Shown: in pieces, positions 42,553 through 51,044 of the stretch
Numbering within the stretch: the stretch's first letter is position 1
How the letters are laid out: the number at the start of each line of letters is the position of its first letter
Assembly: GCF_006337165.1 (NCBI RefSeq)
Contig: NZ_CP040896.1
Coordinates: forward strand, 3,596,001 to 3,660,000
DNA from: Hymenobacter jejuensis
Lineage (GTDB): Bacteria; Bacteroidota; Bacteroidia; Cytophagales; Hymenobacteraceae
Length of the DNA: 64,000 nt
Direction of reading: 5' to 3'
Program-made: the position numbers and the translations under genes
Notes under the pieces: model-generated
What the model saw: only the letters and a program-made list of their open reading frames with translations
Database searches by the model: none
What the model was told of the DNA's origin: nothing

Positions 42553-43203
42553 TCAGGCAATATCAGCGGCGTGGGTTTCTACCGCCAGGTACTCCAAGAT
42601 CTCGCCCTGGGCACTCAGCTTTACGCCCGTAAGGTAGCGGCCAAGGTAAGCCCCGGTGTCGATGTAAATGGCGTTGCGTTCGTGGTCTTCGTAGGGCATG
42701 CCATTGGTGGGCGTGTGGCCCACAACTTGCAGCTTGCCAACCGCTTTGAGCGGCCCGCGGCGCCACAGGATGCCGTCGGGATGCTCCAGATCATAGGGGT
42801 TGGTGGTATCGGCAACTCCGGCGTGGCTGATGAGGATGTGCTCATTTTCCCACACCAACGGCCGCTGCGCCAACCAGATCAGATGCGGAAGCAAGAGCTG
42901 CGAGTACACTTGGTACTGCTGAATGGTCGATTTGCCGCCCCATTGTAGCCAGCCAGCATACGGCCCTTGCGGACCGTAGTGCCGAATCATGCCGTATTCG
43001 TGGTTGCCTTTCAGAAAGAAAGCCTTGCCCGGATGCTGAAGATCTAGGGCAATAGCTGCCGCCACAGTGCCGGGAACGTAGTTGCCGCGGTCCACAAGGT
43101 CGCCGACCTGAATCAGGATCTCTTCGTCGGGCTTCCACTGCTGTAGCAGCTTCATGAACGTATGGTAGCAGCCGTGTACGTCGCCAATAACAAATAAATT
43201 CAT
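42553..43203 (-). CDS. PPP-family metallophosphoesterase
   Basis: 216 residues. The three metal motifs are intact: 'IGDVHGCYHTF' (about 7), 'VGDLVDRG' (about 38) and 'KGNHEYG' (about 65), with 'ISHAGV' and 'VVGHTPTNG' later. This is a PPP-type phosphatase close to Ser/Thr phosphatases PrpE/ApaH-like; whether it removes protein phosphates or cleaves Ap4A is not clear. It heads a two-gene unit with the AlkA-like glycosylase. Confidence 0.9.
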   Translation of the reverse strand: MNLFVIGDVHGCYHTFMKLLQQWKPDEEILIQVGDLVDRGNYVPGTVAAAIALDLQHPGKAFFLKGNHEYGMIRHYGPQGPYAGWLQWGGKSTIQQYQVYSQLLLPHLIWLAQRPLVWENEHILISHAGVADTTNPYDLEHPDGILWRRGPLKAVGKLQVVGHTPTNGMPYEDHERNAIYIDTGAYLGRYLTGVKLSAQGEILEYLAVETHAADIA

Positions 43204-43309
43204 GGTTATCAGCCCTTTGCTAAAGTGGGAATGGCAGTGGAACGGGAGAGCGGTTTCGGCAAGTTTAAAACCAACTTAAAACAAATATTGATGAGGATGT
43301 AATTATGCT

Positions 43310-44578
43310 TCAATGCTCAGTTGTAACTCCTTCAGTCACAGTGCGCAACCCGAGCCGCTTTACCAAAGGCCCGATGGTGAGGCCTTGTACCAAAATGGAA
43401 AAGATTACTACAATGTAAGTCACGCCCACAATTTGGTCGCGGGGCATAGTACTGGGCAACGACAGCGCCAAGGCAACCGAAATACCGCCGCGCAGGCCGC
43501 CCCACGTCAGGATGCGCAGGGTGGCACGGTCGAAATGGTACCGGTAGCGCAGCAGCCCTAAAGGAATTGCAACGGCAATGAGGCGAGCCAGCAACACGAC
43601 TATAATCGCCACGCCTCCGATGAGCAGGGTAGTGTTGGAGATGTCCAACACCAGCATTTCCAACCCGATCAGTACGAACAAGATGGCGTTGAGTACCTCG
43701 TCCAGCAATTCCCAAAACTTGTCCAGGTACTCGCGAGTCACGTCCGACATGCCCAAAGATCGGCCTTTGTCGCCCACGATGAGTCCGGCCACCACGATGG
43801 CCAGTGGTCCGGAGGTGTGCAGAGCGGTGGCCAGTGCCGTGCCGCCCATCACAAGTGCCAGTGTAATGAGTACTTCTACCTGGTAATGATCAATTGAGCG
43901 CAGCGCCCAGAAAGCAACGTACCCCAGGATCGCTCCCAAGACCATACCGCCGACGGCTTCCCGGAGAAAAAGCAGACCAATGGAAGCCGGCCCTGCTTCG
44001 TCGGCGCCGACAACGGCAATCTGGTACAGGCTTACAAACACGACCACAGCAATTCCGTCGTTGAACAGAGACTCGCCTACTATCTTGATTTCTAGAGACT
44101 TAGGTATTCTGGCTTTTTTCAGGATACCCAATACCGCGATCGGATCGGTGGGGGAGATGAGCGCCCCAAACAGCAAGCAGTGAATCAGGGGCGTTGGGAT
44201 GCCAAACAGCGGCAACAAATAATACATAGCCACGCCCACCAACCCCGTCGAAAGCAGGGTGCCGCCGGTAGCCAGCGCAGCCACCGGCAGGCGCTGGGCG
44301 CCCAGCTGCCGCACGTCTACGTGGATGGCGCCGGCAAACAGCAGAAAGCTCAACATCACCTGCATCAGCACTTGGTTGAAGTCGATGTTGCGTACCAATT
44401 GGCTCACTGTTACTATCCACGGTACACCCAGCCGACCTAGCCCCACGGCCACCAACGACGACACCAGCGACAAAATCATGAGGCCAATTGTGCTTGGCAG
44501 GCGTAGGAACCGGTAGTTGACATAGCCGAATACGGCCGCAACTACCAGCAAGACAGTCAGGGTGTTGTAGATTTCCAT
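43310..44578 (-). CDS. CPA1-type Na+/H+ (cation:proton) antiporter
   Basis: 422 residues from ATG 44578 (MEIYNTLTVLL; an ATG just before it is also possible). About twelve membrane segments. The transport core is visible: 'LLFAGAIHVDVRQL', the ion-binding motif region 'GALISPTDPIAVLGILKKARIPKSLEIKIVGESLFNDGIAVVVF' (the ND pair of CPA1 exchangers) and 'LIGLEMLVLDIS'. The last part 'TWGGLRGGISVALALSLP' is diagnostic. It exchanges sodium or potassium for protons at the inner membrane. There is no cytoplasmic regulatory tail. Confidence 0.93.
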   Translation of the reverse strand: MEIYNTLTVLLVVAAVFGYVNYRFLRLPSTIGLMILSLVSSLVAVGLGRLGVPWIVTVSQLVRNIDFNQVLMQVMLSFLLFAGAIHVDVRQLGAQRLPVAALATGGTLLSTGLVGVAMYYLLPLFGIPTPLIHCLLFGALISPTDPIAVLGILKKARIPKSLEIKIVGESLFNDGIAVVVFVSLYQIAVVGADEAGPASIGLLFLREAVGGMVLGAILGYVAFWALRSIDHYQVEVLITLALVMGGTALATALHTSGPLAIVVAGLIVGDKGRSLGMSDVTREYLDKFWELLDEVLNAILFVLIGLEMLVLDISNTTLLIGGVAIIVVLLARLIAVAIPLGLLRYRYHFDRATLRILTWGGLRGGISVALALSLPSTMPRDQIVGVTYIVVIFSILVQGLTIGPLVKRLGLRTVTEGVTTEH

Positions 44579-44637
44579 CAAAGCGGCGTTACGCGGCCGT
44601 TGCTACAGGGCAGCAAAGCAAGGACAATACTAACAGC

Positions 44638-44668
44638 AAAACCCCGACTTAGGGCAAGTCGGGGTTTT
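44638..44668 (-). terminator. Terminator of the threonine aldolase gene
   Basis: 13-bp perfect stem (44638-44650 with 44656-44668), 5-base loop, AAAA/TTTT ends. Confidence 0.85.
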
Positions 44669-44688
44669 GCAACGGGGATAAGAACTGC

Positions 44689-45729
44689 CTAAGCTACAGG
44701 CTGCAAGGCGACCAGCGCATCTTCGATGCGCTGAACCATGGCATCATCAACGTCGAGGTGCGTTACGAAGCGGATCATTTGCGGCCCAAACGACGAGGCC
44801 CGAATGCCTTGCTGCTCCAGATGCCGCAGGAAGCTGTCGGCGGGCATCTCGTCTTTCAGCCGGAAAATAACGAGGTTCGTTTCGGCAGGCAGCACAAAAT
44901 CGACATAGGGCTGATCGGCCAGCGCTGAGGCCAGCTGACGCGCGCGCCGATGGTCGTCGGCGAGGCGCTCCACGTTGTGCTCTAGGGCGTACAGGCCCGC
45001 CGCGGCGAGGTAACCCGCCTGCCGCATACCGCCCCCCATCACTTTGCGGATGCGGCGGCATTTACGGATAAATTCCTTCGAGCCCAGCAGCACCGAACCC
45101 ACCGGCGTGCCCAAGCCTTTCGACAAACACACCGAGATAGAGTCGAAGTAGCGGCCGTAGTCGGCGGCTTGCTGACCGGTAGCTACCAAGGCATTAAAAA
45201 TTCGGGCACCGTCGAGGTGCAGCTTCAGGTTGTGACGGCGCGCCACGTCGGCGATTTCGGCAATGGTTTCGATTGAGTAGCAGCTGCCGCCGCCCCGGTT
45301 GTGCGTATTTTCGAGGCACACAAGGCGCGTGTCGGGGTAGTGCACGTTGTTAGCGGGCCGGATGGCTGCTTCTACCTGCGCGGCCGTGAGCAGGCCCCGG
45401 TCGCCGGGGAGCAACGCCACCGAAGCCCCCGAGTGGAAGGCTATGCCGCCGACTTCCCACAAATAAACGTGGGCCGTTTGCTCGCAAATAACTTCCGATA
45501 GCGGCTCGGTGTGAGCCTTAATCGCAATCTGATTGGTCATGGTACCGGACGGGCAGAACAGGCCGGCCTCCAGCCCAAAGCGGGCCGCGGCGGTCTCTTC
45601 CAGGGCGCGCACAGTTGGGTCTTCTTCGTATACATCGTCGCCGACCGGGGCGTTGAACATGGCCTCCAGCATGGCCGGAGTGGGGCGCGTCACGGTATCG
45701 GAGCGCAAATCGATAATTGGGTCAGCCAT
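44689..45729 (-). CDS. ltaE: Low-specificity L-threonine aldolase
   Basis: 346 residues from ATG 45729 ([21 protein letters not shown]). Fold-type I PLP enzyme: '[19 protein letters not shown]', '[16 protein letters not shown]', '[17 protein letters not shown]', '[11 protein letters not shown]' and the PLP lysine in '[19 protein letters not shown]' (about 200). It cleaves L-threonine or allo-threonine to glycine and acetaldehyde. It has its own promoter, divergent from and interleaved with that of the next gene, and its own terminator. Confidence 0.95.
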   Translation of the reverse strand: MADPIIDLRSDTVTRPTPAMLEAMFNAPVGDDVYEEDPTVRALEETAAARFGLEAGLFCPSGTMTNQIAIKAHTEPLSEVICEQTAHVYLWEVGGIAFHSGASVALLPGDRGLLTAAQVEAAIRPANNVHYPDTRLVCLENTHNRGGGSCYSIETIAEIADVARRHNLKLHLDGARIFNALVATGQQAADYGRYFDSISVCLSKGLGTPVGSVLLGSKEFIRKCRRIRKVMGGGMRQAGYLAAAGLYALEHNVERLADDHRRARQLASALADQPYVDFVLPAETNLVIFRLKDEMPADSFLRHLEQQGIRASSFGPQMIRFVTHLDVDDAMVQRIEDALVALQPVA

Positions 45730-45756
45730 AGAGATTAGGGTGCAGGTTTCAGGATT

Positions 45757-45764
45757 CAAAAATA
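45757..45764 (-). promoter_or_regulatory. Bacteroidota -7 box of ltaE
   Basis: TATTTTTG on the minus strand (exact TAnnTTTG), 27 bases before the ltaE ATG; only 5 bases from the divergent box at 45770. Confidence 0.55.
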
Positions 45765-45769
45765 AGACT

Positions 45770-45777
45770 TACTTTTG
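45770..45777 (+). promoter_or_regulatory. Bacteroidota -7 box of the small basic protein gene
   Basis: TACTTTTG, exact consensus, with TTTC 19 bases upstream as a near -33 box; 36 bases before ATG 45814. Confidence 0.6.
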
Positions 45778-45813
45778 CCCCTCCTTTATAAAAAGACTTA
45801 AACCGACCCGGAT

Positions 45814-46137
45814 ATGAGCACTACTCGCCTCAAGCGGAAGCATCGCAAGAACATTGCCCGCCAAAACAACAAGCAGCGCGTTATCAAGCAGTTGCTCCTG
45901 ACGCCCGTTCTGAAGAACGTGGATCTCGACGAACTGAAATCGCGCTTCAACGGCGGCAACACCACTGCTGCTGCTCCAGCCGCAGCTTCGGCTCCCGCAG
46001 CCGCTTCGACGTCCAACAAGCCAGCTCAGGTAAACCAGACCGGTACGGAAGGTTTCGACGAAGCCGAAGCCATCACCAAGCCCGTCAACGAAGACGGTCA
46101 GGAAGGCGAGCACCCCAAGCCAGAAATCGCCCTGTAA
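45814..46137 (+). CDS. Small two-part protein: basic N-terminus, Ala-rich linker, acidic tail
   Basis: 107 residues. The first 50 are strongly basic ('RLKRKHRKNIARQNNKQRVIKQLLLTPVLKNVDLDELKSRF') and could bind RNA or DNA (inference). A low-complexity Ala/Pro/Thr linker follows, then an acidic tail ('GFDEAEAITKPVNEDGQEGEHPKPEIAL'). Family not recognised with certainty. The strong promoter and terminator make it a well-defined single-gene unit, so it is probably well expressed. Confidence 0.75.
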   Translation: MSTTRLKRKHRKNIARQNNKQRVIKQLLLTPVLKNVDLDELKSRFNGGNTTAAAPAAASAPAAASTSNKPAQVNQTGTEGFDEAEAITKPVNEDGQEGEHPKPEIAL

Positions 46138-46176
46138 AAAGGCCGCCACCGGTGTCGGTTGGCTAAGTAATACAAG

Positions 46177-46209
46177 AGCACCTTCTCCATACGGGGAAGG
46201 TGCTTTTTT
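46177..46209 (+). terminator. Terminator of the small basic protein gene
   Basis: 12-bp stem with one G-U pair (46177-46188 with 46193-46204), loop ATAC, then a T run. Confidence 0.85.
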
Positions 46210-46210
46210 G

Positions 46211-46235
46211 TAACTATTTGATTAGTAAATAGTTA
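46211..46235. repeat. 25-bp dispersed palindrome, copy 18 (includes a stop codon)
   Basis: Perfect 9-base arms TAACTATTT and AAATAGTTA around GATTAGT. The terminal TTA (46233-46235) is the stop codon of the minus-strand phosphoesterase gene. Confidence 0.75.
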
Positions 46236-46733
46236 TGATGTGCGCAGACCCAGCTCGATCGCTTGTAGCTGCTGCACCTTGCCGTTTTCTACTTCGAAGC
46301 GCAACAGCGTCCGCACCTTGTGGAAGCCATGTCGGCCCGCAGCACCGGGGTTGAGGTGCAGCAGGCCTAACTTCGGGTCGGGCATTACTTTCAGAATGTG
46401 CGAGTGGCCGGTGATGAACAAACCGGGCCGCGTTTCTTGCACCAAGGGCCGCGCCGCCGGGGCATAATGGCCAGGGTAGCCCCCGATGTGAATCATCAGA
46501 ACCTTCAGCCCTTCGATGACAAACTCCTGGGTAAGCGGCTGAGTAGCACGTACATCGCGGCCGTCGATGTTGCCGTATACGCCCCGCAGCGGTGCCAGAG
46601 CGGCGAGCTCTTCCACGACGTCTGCCGAACCAAAATCGCCGGCATGCCAGATTTCATCGCAGCCCGTGAGGTGGTGCAGAATGCGGTCGTCGAGGTAGCT
46701 GTGGGTATCGGAGAGCAAGCCGATTTTTTTCAT
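46233..46733 (-). CDS. YfcE/MJ0936-type metallophosphoesterase
   Basis: 166 residues from ATG 46733 (MKKIGLLSDTHSYLDDRIL); upstream frame is not conserved. Motifs: 'LSDTHS' (Asp, His), 'IWHAGDFGSADV' (second Asp), 'GVYGNIDGRD' (Asn), 'IHIGGYPG' and 'FITGHSHILKV' (last two His). 'LLHLNPGAAGRHGF' is typical of the group. Such enzymes act on phosphodiesters, with natural substrates mostly unknown. The gene ends inside a dispersed palindrome. Confidence 0.9.
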   Translation of the reverse strand: MKKIGLLSDTHSYLDDRILHHLTGCDEIWHAGDFGSADVVEELAALAPLRGVYGNIDGRDVRATQPLTQEFVIEGLKVLMIHIGGYPGHYAPAARPLVQETRPGLFITGHSHILKVMPDPKLGLLHLNPGAAGRHGFHKVRTLLRFEVENGKVQQLQAIELGLRTS

Positions 46734-46961
46734 GCCGGAGGGAGCGAGGTAGGAATAAAGGCGTTGGAGATGCAAAGAACGGGGACTGACTCCGGTTCGG
46801 CACTTCCAAACCTCCGAACTCTTAACTTTCAAACAACCGAACCGGTTGCATCTCGTATCTTGCCCGTCTTTCGCCTATTTTCGTTTGATGAAATTTATGC
46901 TGTGTTTTGCAGCGTAGGCTCCTGTCCACAATTCATTTTTGCCTCCCAGAATTTTCCCGCG

Positions 46962-47666
46962 ATGAATGTTTTCATCAACGACATCCCGCTGATTATCAAG
47001 AAGAACAGCGAGAAGGTGTACAAGCATAAATACGATCTCATTCTGACCTCTGAGGATGATTTTTCTTCCAAAGACCTGGTCGGCGATGTGCTCGTGCGCG
47101 ACGTCACGGACAGCTTCCTCGACCGTCTGCTGCGCCTGATGGAGGTGAAAAAGCTCAAAAAGCTGAAGTCGCTGACGTTGCTGGCGCGCAAGAAATCGCG
47201 GCTTATCCTGCACCTCAAAGATCAGTTTCGCATTGTGAAGGCTGCCGGCGGCCTCGTGGTGAAGGATGGCCTGGTGCTGATGATCTACCGCCTGGGCAAA
47301 TGGGATCTTCCGAAAGGCAAACTCAAGAAGGAAGAAGATCCGGCGCTGGGTGCGCTGCGCGAAGTGGAAGAGGAGTGTAACATCAAAATCGACATCGGCG
47401 AGAAGCTGCCTAGCACCTGGCATTCGTATGCCTACAACGGCAACAAGATTCTCAAGAAGACCAACTGGTACATCATGCAGTGCACCGACGATACGCTGAT
47501 GAAGCCCCAAGCCGAAGAATACATTGAAGAAGTACGCTGGATGACGCCGCAGGAAGCCCTGACTGTGCTGGAAGAGGCGTATGCCTCTATCGCGCTGGTG
47601 GTGCGGCATTACCTGAGCGAAGTAGCCGGCGAAAAGTCGGCCAAAGAATCCGCGAAAGAGAAATAA
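46962..47666 (+). CDS. Nudix hydrolase with an extra N-terminal domain
   Basis: 234 residues from ATG 46962; the frame extends much further upstream but that part is antisense to the phosphoesterase. Residues 1-95 form a lysine-rich domain ('MNVFINDIPLIIKKNSEKVYKHKYDLIL' ... 'LMEVKKLKKLKSLTLLARKKSRLILHLKDQF') that I associate with Bacteroidota Nudix proteins. The Nudix box follows: 'GKLKKEEDPALGALREVEEECNI'. It hydrolyses a nucleoside diphosphate-linked compound, not identified. The lipoprotein gene starts 23 bases downstream. Confidence 0.9.
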   Translation: MNVFINDIPLIIKKNSEKVYKHKYDLILTSEDDFSSKDLVGDVLVRDVTDSFLDRLLRLMEVKKLKKLKSLTLLARKKSRLILHLKDQFRIVKAAGGLVVKDGLVLMIYRLGKWDLPKGKLKKEEDPALGALREVEEECNIKIDIGEKLPSTWHSYAYNGNKILKKTNWYIMQCTDDTLMKPQAEEYIEEVRWMTPQEALTVLEEAYASIALVVRHYLSEVAGEKSAKESAKEK

Positions 47667-47689
47667 CTTTTGCCAGTAGCCCTTTGCCT

Positions 47690-48178
47690 ATGCGTCTAAT
47701 TCGCTACTCAATAGTGGTGAGTTGCTTGTGGCTGATGGGCTGCACCAATTCCCAAAACGCTTACGAAAGGCTTGTTCCGGTTCCTACGGCCTCCCAAACC
47801 CGCCGGAACACTACACCTGCGCTCGATTTGCCCGCGCTGCTCGTGCAAAACATCGATAGCTTGCGCCGTTTGATTGGGCCGCCGCGCGAATCGCAGGGAG
47901 AAGGAAGCGCAGCGGAGCCTGGCGCACGGGGTTCGGGCACCGCCGCCAAGGTTGAAAACTGGGTGAACACGTTCGAGAAGAATAGGTCTACCCTCATCGT
48001 CACGTTCAATGCGCGCACCCGCAAGGTGGTGGACATCGTGCTGCCGGGTACGGACGAAGAAGAATTAATGCAGCAGGCCAACCTCAGCCTCTACGACTCC
48101 CGCTATATCGTGCTGCCCGTCGGCGATCCCAAATTCCTCGACCGCATAACCGGCCTCCGAATAATTCCGCGCCGTTAG
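47690..48178 (+). CDS. Lipoprotein of unknown function
   Basis: 162 residues from ATG 47690. Lipoprotein signal 'MRLIRYSIVVSCLWLMGCTNS' with a clean LMGC lipobox. The mature protein has 'LDLPALLVQNIDSLRRLIGPPRE' and 'NWVNTFEKNRSTLIVTFNARTRKVVDIVLPGTDEEELMQQANLSLYDSRYIVLPVGDPKFLDRITGLRIIP', a compact alpha/beta pattern. I know of no named family. It overlaps the end of coaD by 4 bases in a convergent arrangement. Confidence 0.75.
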   Translation: MRLIRYSIVVSCLWLMGCTNSQNAYERLVPVPTASQTRRNTTPALDLPALLVQNIDSLRRLIGPPRESQGEGSAAEPGARGSGTAAKVENWVNTFEKNRSTLIVTFNARTRKVVDIVLPGTDEEELMQQANLSLYDSRYIVLPVGDPKFLDRITGLRIIPRR

Positions 48179-48645
48179 CTGCCTTCGTAAGGTGGCAGCG
48201 CGAAGGGCACGAAGTCATCGACGTTGCCCCCGAAGCGATGAATTTCGCGGATAATGGTGCTGCTGATGGCCGCCAAAGCCGGCGAAGTAATCAGAAAAAC
48301 CGTTTCTAAGCCCAAGTTGACGTGCCGATTGGCTTGGGCAATGGTGTTTTCGTACTCAAAATCGGTGGTGTTGCGCAGGCCCCGCAGCAGAAAGCGAGCC
48401 CCGGTTTCGCGCGCAAATTCGGCCGTCAGTCCTTTGTAGGCCTGCACCGACACGCGCGGCTCATCTTGAAATAACTGCTCGATCATGGTAATGGTCTGAT
48501 CGACAGGTATATAGCGCACTTTACTGCTGTTGTTGCCGATGGCAATGATAATCTCGTCGAACAGCGTTGCTCCGCGTTGCACCACGTCCAGGTGCCCATT
48601 GGTGAAGGGATCAAATGAGCCGGGAAACAGGGCAATTCGCTTCAT
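48175..48645 (-). CDS. coaD: Phosphopantetheine adenylyltransferase
   Basis: 156 residues, normal length. 'ALFPGSFDPFTNGHLDVVQRG' holds the TxGH-type nucleotidyltransferase motif, 'FARETGARFLLRGLRNTTDFEYENTIAQANRHVN' the substrate-binding Arg residues and 'AISSTIIREI' the second ATP motif. It adds AMP to 4'-phosphopantetheine, the fourth step of CoA synthesis. It is followed on the same strand, upstream, by the DUF3822 gene with 23 bases between, so the two may be cotranscribed. It ends in a 4-base convergent overlap with the lipoprotein gene. Confidence 0.97.
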   Translation of the reverse strand: MKRIALFPGSFDPFTNGHLDVVQRGATLFDEIIIAIGNNSSKVRYIPVDQTITMIEQLFQDEPRVSVQAYKGLTAEFARETGARFLLRGLRNTTDFEYENTIAQANRHVNLGLETVFLITSPALAAISSTIIREIHRFGGNVDDFVPFALPPYEGS

Positions 48646-48668
48646 AAAGTCACGATCAGGGAACTAGC

Positions 48669-49568
48669 TTATTCGCACAGATGCAGAGCGTAAAGCTCAA
48701 AAAAGCGGTATTCAAATACGTCGTTGAGGCGATAGCTGTAGCTCAGGTCGAAAGGGCGATTGCCGAAGCGAATGTTGCGGATATACTTGCGCAGAATCGT
48801 AAACAGCTCCGAGTCGTGCATCAGGTCGCCCCACACAACTACCGTGTCTTGGTCGGGGTTGAGCTGCAACTCCTGCATCACCAGAATGGCGTAATAGATC
48901 AAATCTTCGGGCGTCGCGAAGGGAAAGACGTTGCAGAACTCCGGGCGTTTGTCGCGGATGGCCAGAATGGTAAGCTCCTGATGACTAATGCTTAAGTACA
49001 GGCGGCGCGGTGCACTCTGCTCGGTCTGATGGATTACGCCTTCCAGCAAAGCACTGGATTGATGCAAAACCTTACCGGCCGGATAGGTGTGCTGAAACCA
49101 GTCGGCCAACGCTTTTTCGGCCGCAAAGACGCTCACAATCTCTAGGCTTGGGTGCGTGTAGCGGTGTACGCTTTCGTGGCCCGCATCCACGGTGTGGTGC
49201 AAGCGCAAGTACGTCGCTTCGTCGCCGGCACGGAAAAGTGGGGACGGTAGCAACGTAAAAAAACGGTTCTGCACGGCTAAGCGCACGCTGTTCCAGCCTT
49301 GCTGGCCTACCAAGTCGTGCTGGGCTGCCAGCGCTTGCAATTGCCCGGCCAGCGACGTAGCCGAAACGGGCGAATAGTCTTCGAGCAGCACAAACTTGTT
49401 GCGGCGGGCATCGGCAACCCCCACGCGAATGCCGGCCGCTCCCGCCGTCAGGTACAGGTTATAAGTCGCTAAGTTGCTGGCATCCAGGGTTTCGTCGCGC
49501 AGACGAGACAAGGCAGTGGGCAACGGAGCAGCAGAAGCAAGGGGAGACGTAGAAGTGGATGCGGGCAC
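48669..49568 (-). CDS. DUF3822 family protein
   Basis: 299 residues; the first 30 are low-complexity. 'TYNLYLTAGAAGIRVGVADARRNKFVLLEDYSP', 'AEKALADWFQHTYPAGKVLHQSSALLEGV' and 'NVFPFATPEDLIYYAILVMQELQLNPDQDTVVVWGD' match the Bacteroidota DUF3822 family, which appears to have an actin/ASKHA-like fold (inference from the strand pattern). It is usually next to coaD in this phylum, as it is here, with coaD 23 bases downstream. Function unknown. Confidence 0.85.
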   Translation of the reverse strand: MPASTSTSPLASAAPLPTALSRLRDETLDASNLATYNLYLTAGAAGIRVGVADARRNKFVLLEDYSPVSATSLAGQLQALAAQHDLVGQQGWNSVRLAVQNRFFTLLPSPLFRAGDEATYLRLHHTVDAGHESVHRYTHPSLEIVSVFAAEKALADWFQHTYPAGKVLHQSSALLEGVIHQTEQSAPRRLYLSISHQELTILAIRDKRPEFCNVFPFATPEDLIYYAILVMQELQLNPDQDTVVVWGDLMHDSELFTILRKYIRNIRFGNRPFDLSYSYRLNDVFEYRFFELYALHLCE

Positions 49569-49668
49569 GGGCTAAGGAAGAAGTAGCGCCAATCAGGCCA
49601 TTAAAGGTAAAAGTTAAATGGAAAATGTATTGAACGTTTTCCAATTTGCCTCCCGCCTACTAATTATC

Positions 49669-49693
49669 TAATATATTGATAGTCAAGGTTTTA
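49669..49693. repeat. 25-bp dispersed palindrome, copy 19
   Basis: Core TTGATAGTCAA at 49676-49686, left end TAA, right end TTA. Lies 27 bases past the stop of the Nudix gene at 49721. Confidence 0.65.
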
Positions 49694-49720
49694 TGTATAA
49701 ATTGTTTTTCGTGCAAGCCT

Positions 49721-50233
49721 TCAACAAAACTGAATGTGTGGAATGTACACATCGTCGGGGCTGATGACGTGGCGCAGCACGGGGTGCAACTGCAATACGG
49801 ACATGCCTACCAGCTGACGCGGCGTGAGGAAAGCCAGCTCAGTAAGTAGCTGTGCATCAGCAGCATGCTCGGGGTCGGAGCCAAGAGATGGTATGGCGGT
49901 TTCATCTTCGAGCTTTACTTCAAAGAAAAGCTCCAGCGCTTGAAGCGTATCGTTTTTGAATTCGTGCAAGTGTAGGAAACGGCCCACAGTAACTTTTACG
50001 CCCGTTTCTTCCAGAAATTCCCGCTTTAGGCAGTCCTGTATGGTTTCGCCAAACTGCCAGCCACCGCCTGGGGGCGACCAAAAAGGTTGCTCGTCGGCCA
50101 GCATGCCGCGGTGTGCCGTGAGCAGAAGGGCGCCTTCATGCACCAGCATCCCGCAGACGCGCACGCGTACTTGGCCGGTGTAGGCACTCAATAAAGATTC
50201 GGCAGGAATAGCGGAGGGGGTAAATTCGGACAT
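49721..50233 (-). CDS. Nudix hydrolase
   Basis: 170 residues. 'VRVCGMLVHEGALLLTAHRG' opens the fold; the Nudix box is 'GGGWQFGETIQDCLKREFLEETGVKV' (about 55-80). The C-terminal segment 'HPVLRHVISPDDVYIPHIQFC' is specific to this subgroup. The substrate, a nucleotide diphosphate derivative, is not identifiable. It is divergent from the PaaI-like thioesterase gene. Confidence 0.9.
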   Translation of the reverse strand: MSEFTPSAIPAESLLSAYTGQVRVRVCGMLVHEGALLLTAHRGMLADEQPFWSPPGGGWQFGETIQDCLKREFLEETGVKVTVGRFLHLHEFKNDTLQALELFFEVKLEDETAIPSLGSDPEHAADAQLLTELAFLTPRQLVGMSVLQLHPVLRHVISPDDVYIPHIQFC

Positions 50234-50423
50234 GATTTTGTGGAAATACTAGCGGCTGGGACGACCAGCCAGTTGCGGTGCGTGTGCCAGCTACGGCGGA
50301 ACCGGCGCTGGGGATACACAAACTGCTCCGCGGCCTGCGCGCACGAGCATCTTTCCTAACGTCGTACGCATGGTGGGCGGTATATTCGGCGTGCAACTGT
50401 GCGGTTTGGCGCAAGGCGGGCGG

Positions 50424-50431
50424 TACCTTTG
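50424..50431 (+). promoter_or_regulatory. Bacteroidota -7 box, 4 bases before a start codon
   Basis: TACCTTTG ends at 50431; ATG at 50436. A TTTG at 50405-50408 is only 15 bases upstream, short of the usual spacing. A leaderless transcript is suggested. Confidence 0.5.
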
Positions 50432-50435
50432 GGCG

Positions 50436-50876
50436 ATGAATGAGCTCACAAATCCGGCCCTGGCCGACGAATCTCTTGCTGATCGCATCCGCCGCAAGCT
50501 TGTGCGTCAGCGTTTTATGCACCACATCGGCGCCAACCTGACGACCATTGAGCCCGGCCGCGTCGAGGCAGAACTGCTATTGGAAGAAAAGCACCAGCAG
50601 CACCGCGGCTTTGCCCACGGCGGCTTGGTTGCTACCATGGCCGATCTGGTGGCTGGTTTTGCAGCCGTTACGCTAGTGCCTGATAATGTGGGTGTTGTGA
50701 CGGTGGAGCTGAAAACATCTTACCTGCATCCCGGCGTGGGAAAGAAGCTGCGGGCCGTGGGTTGGGTGCTGAAAGCGGGCCGTCGGCTGCATTTCTGCGA
50801 GTCGGAGGTGTGGTGCGACGATAAGCTGATTGCCAAAGCCTCCGCAACGATGGCGGTGGTAGAGCCGCAGCAATAA
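50436..50876 (+). CDS. PaaI-family hotdog thioesterase
   Basis: 146 residues from ATG 50436 (MNELTNPALADESLADRIRR). 'HIGANLTTIEPGRVEAELLLEEKHQQHRGFAHGGLVATMADLVAGFAAVTLVPDN' contains the HGG turn and the Asp of PaaI-type enzymes (the MenI-like protein at 14224 has Glu here). 'VTVELKTSYLHPGVGKKLRAVG' completes the fold. It hydrolyses an acyl- or aryl-CoA, not identified. A start codon right after a -7 box suggests a leaderless mRNA. Confidence 0.88.
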   Translation: MNELTNPALADESLADRIRRKLVRQRFMHHIGANLTTIEPGRVEAELLLEEKHQQHRGFAHGGLVATMADLVAGFAAVTLVPDNVGVVTVELKTSYLHPGVGKKLRAVGWVLKAGRRLHFCESEVWCDDKLIAKASATMAVVEPQQ

Positions 50877-51044
50877 CAACTACCTGCGCTTGACTGCCCG
50901 CCGGGAATAAAGATATTCTCGCCGCTCACCCGTGCTGGTTGGGAGTTTTACTAGGCTGAGATTTGTTCTGAAGACGTGATAATGTCCTTCGTGCTCCGGA
51001 TGCCGAACGACGGGTATCTTTACTGTCTTATTGATTAGAATTTC

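Noticed and set aside
46398..46961. N-terminal extension of the Nudix protein
   Set aside because: It is antisense to the YfcE-like phosphoesterase and has no conserved features; ATG 46962 starts a recognisable domain.
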